A stretch of DNA of 16,502 nt from Terfezia claveryi (taxonomy: Eukaryota; Ascomycota; Pezizomycetes; Pezizales; Pezizaceae): NCBI GenBank assembly GCA_015179025.1, contig WHUX01000628.1, positions 1 to 16,502 of the forward strand, given 5' to 3'. The translations under genes were made by a program, and so were the position numbers. Below, one piece after another: positions 16,428 through 16,502 of this stretch (its first letter is position 1; each line of letters starts with the position of its first letter). The notes under the pieces are model-generated. The model did not search any database, was not told the origin of the DNA, and saw only the letters and a program-made list of their open reading frames with translations.

Positions 16428-16502
16428 TGCTAAAGTTGCAGGTCATTTCGGACGTGACAAAACCCTCGAGCTCATGAAACGAAATTACTACTGGCCTAAA
16501 GA
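16405..16502 (+). CDS. pol: Integrase zinc-binding domain of element D, cut by window edge
   Basis: Past the frame break the native frame reads [20 protein letters not shown], then MKRNYYWPK, the first half (histidine side) of the HHCC domain. The cysteine pair, catalytic core and chromodomain should follow beyond 16502, as seen in element C. Confidence 0.8.

Larger units (their letters stand above)
10193..16502 (+). mobile_element. Element D: plus-strand Ty3/gypsy chromovirus (family 1), 5' LTR to integrase
   Basis: The order is 5' LTR, short leader, gag, UAG, pol (protease, RT, RNase H, integrase start). It is inserted into element C of the same family and cut by the window edge at 16502. 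Coding sequence is largely free of substitution-type stops, so this is the youngest copy in view. Several one-base frame breaks remain in gag and pol. Confidence 0.92.

Overview
This window contains only retrotransposon sequence. It looks like a repeat-rich island of a filamentous fungus: the intact coding capacity is that of fungal Ty3/gypsy chromoviruses (protease, reverse transcriptase, RNase H, integrase and a C-terminal chromodomain), and older copies carry transitions concentrated at CpG, as expected of methylated or RIP-like-mutated fungal repeats. I cannot fix the phylum from sequence alone. I found no host gene, rRNA, tRNA or CRISPR array.

Layout. Positions 1-263: first part of a family-2 LTR, read on the minus strand. 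264-3928: copy A, a decayed family-1 Ty3/gypsy fragment on the plus strand (gag tail, pol, chromodomain); it carries a 247-nt hairpin-rich insertion (2821-3067) and has lost most of the integrase core. 3929-6813: element B, a family-2 LTR followed by a gag reading frame with 17 in-frame stops but no frame change. 6814-10192: element C, a family-1 element on the minus strand (3' LTR, polypurine tract, chromodomain, integrase, RNase H tail). 10193-16502: element D, a plus-strand family-1 element (5' LTR, gag, pol) that runs off the right edge inside the integrase zinc-binding domain.

Nesting. Family-2 elements interrupted copy A on both sides, C then landed inside the gag of B, and D landed inside the RNase H region of C. 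The rest of D, C and B is therefore expected, in that order, to the right of the window.

How the parts work together. In D, the LTR supplies the promoter (TATA box at 11347). Gag (proline-rich and coiled-coil N-terminus, capsid, CCHC knuckle) ends at a UAG that is in the same frame as pol, and a strong hairpin starts three bases after it. The same UAG and most of the hairpin are kept in copy A, so Gag-Pol may be made by stop-codon readthrough. This is the most interesting signal here.

Condition. A and B decayed mainly by C-to-T and G-to-A changes that make stops. C and D carry many single-base frame breaks and hardly any stops; C and D differ over about 275 nt only by five one-base deletions, so part of this damage may be sequencing or assembly error.
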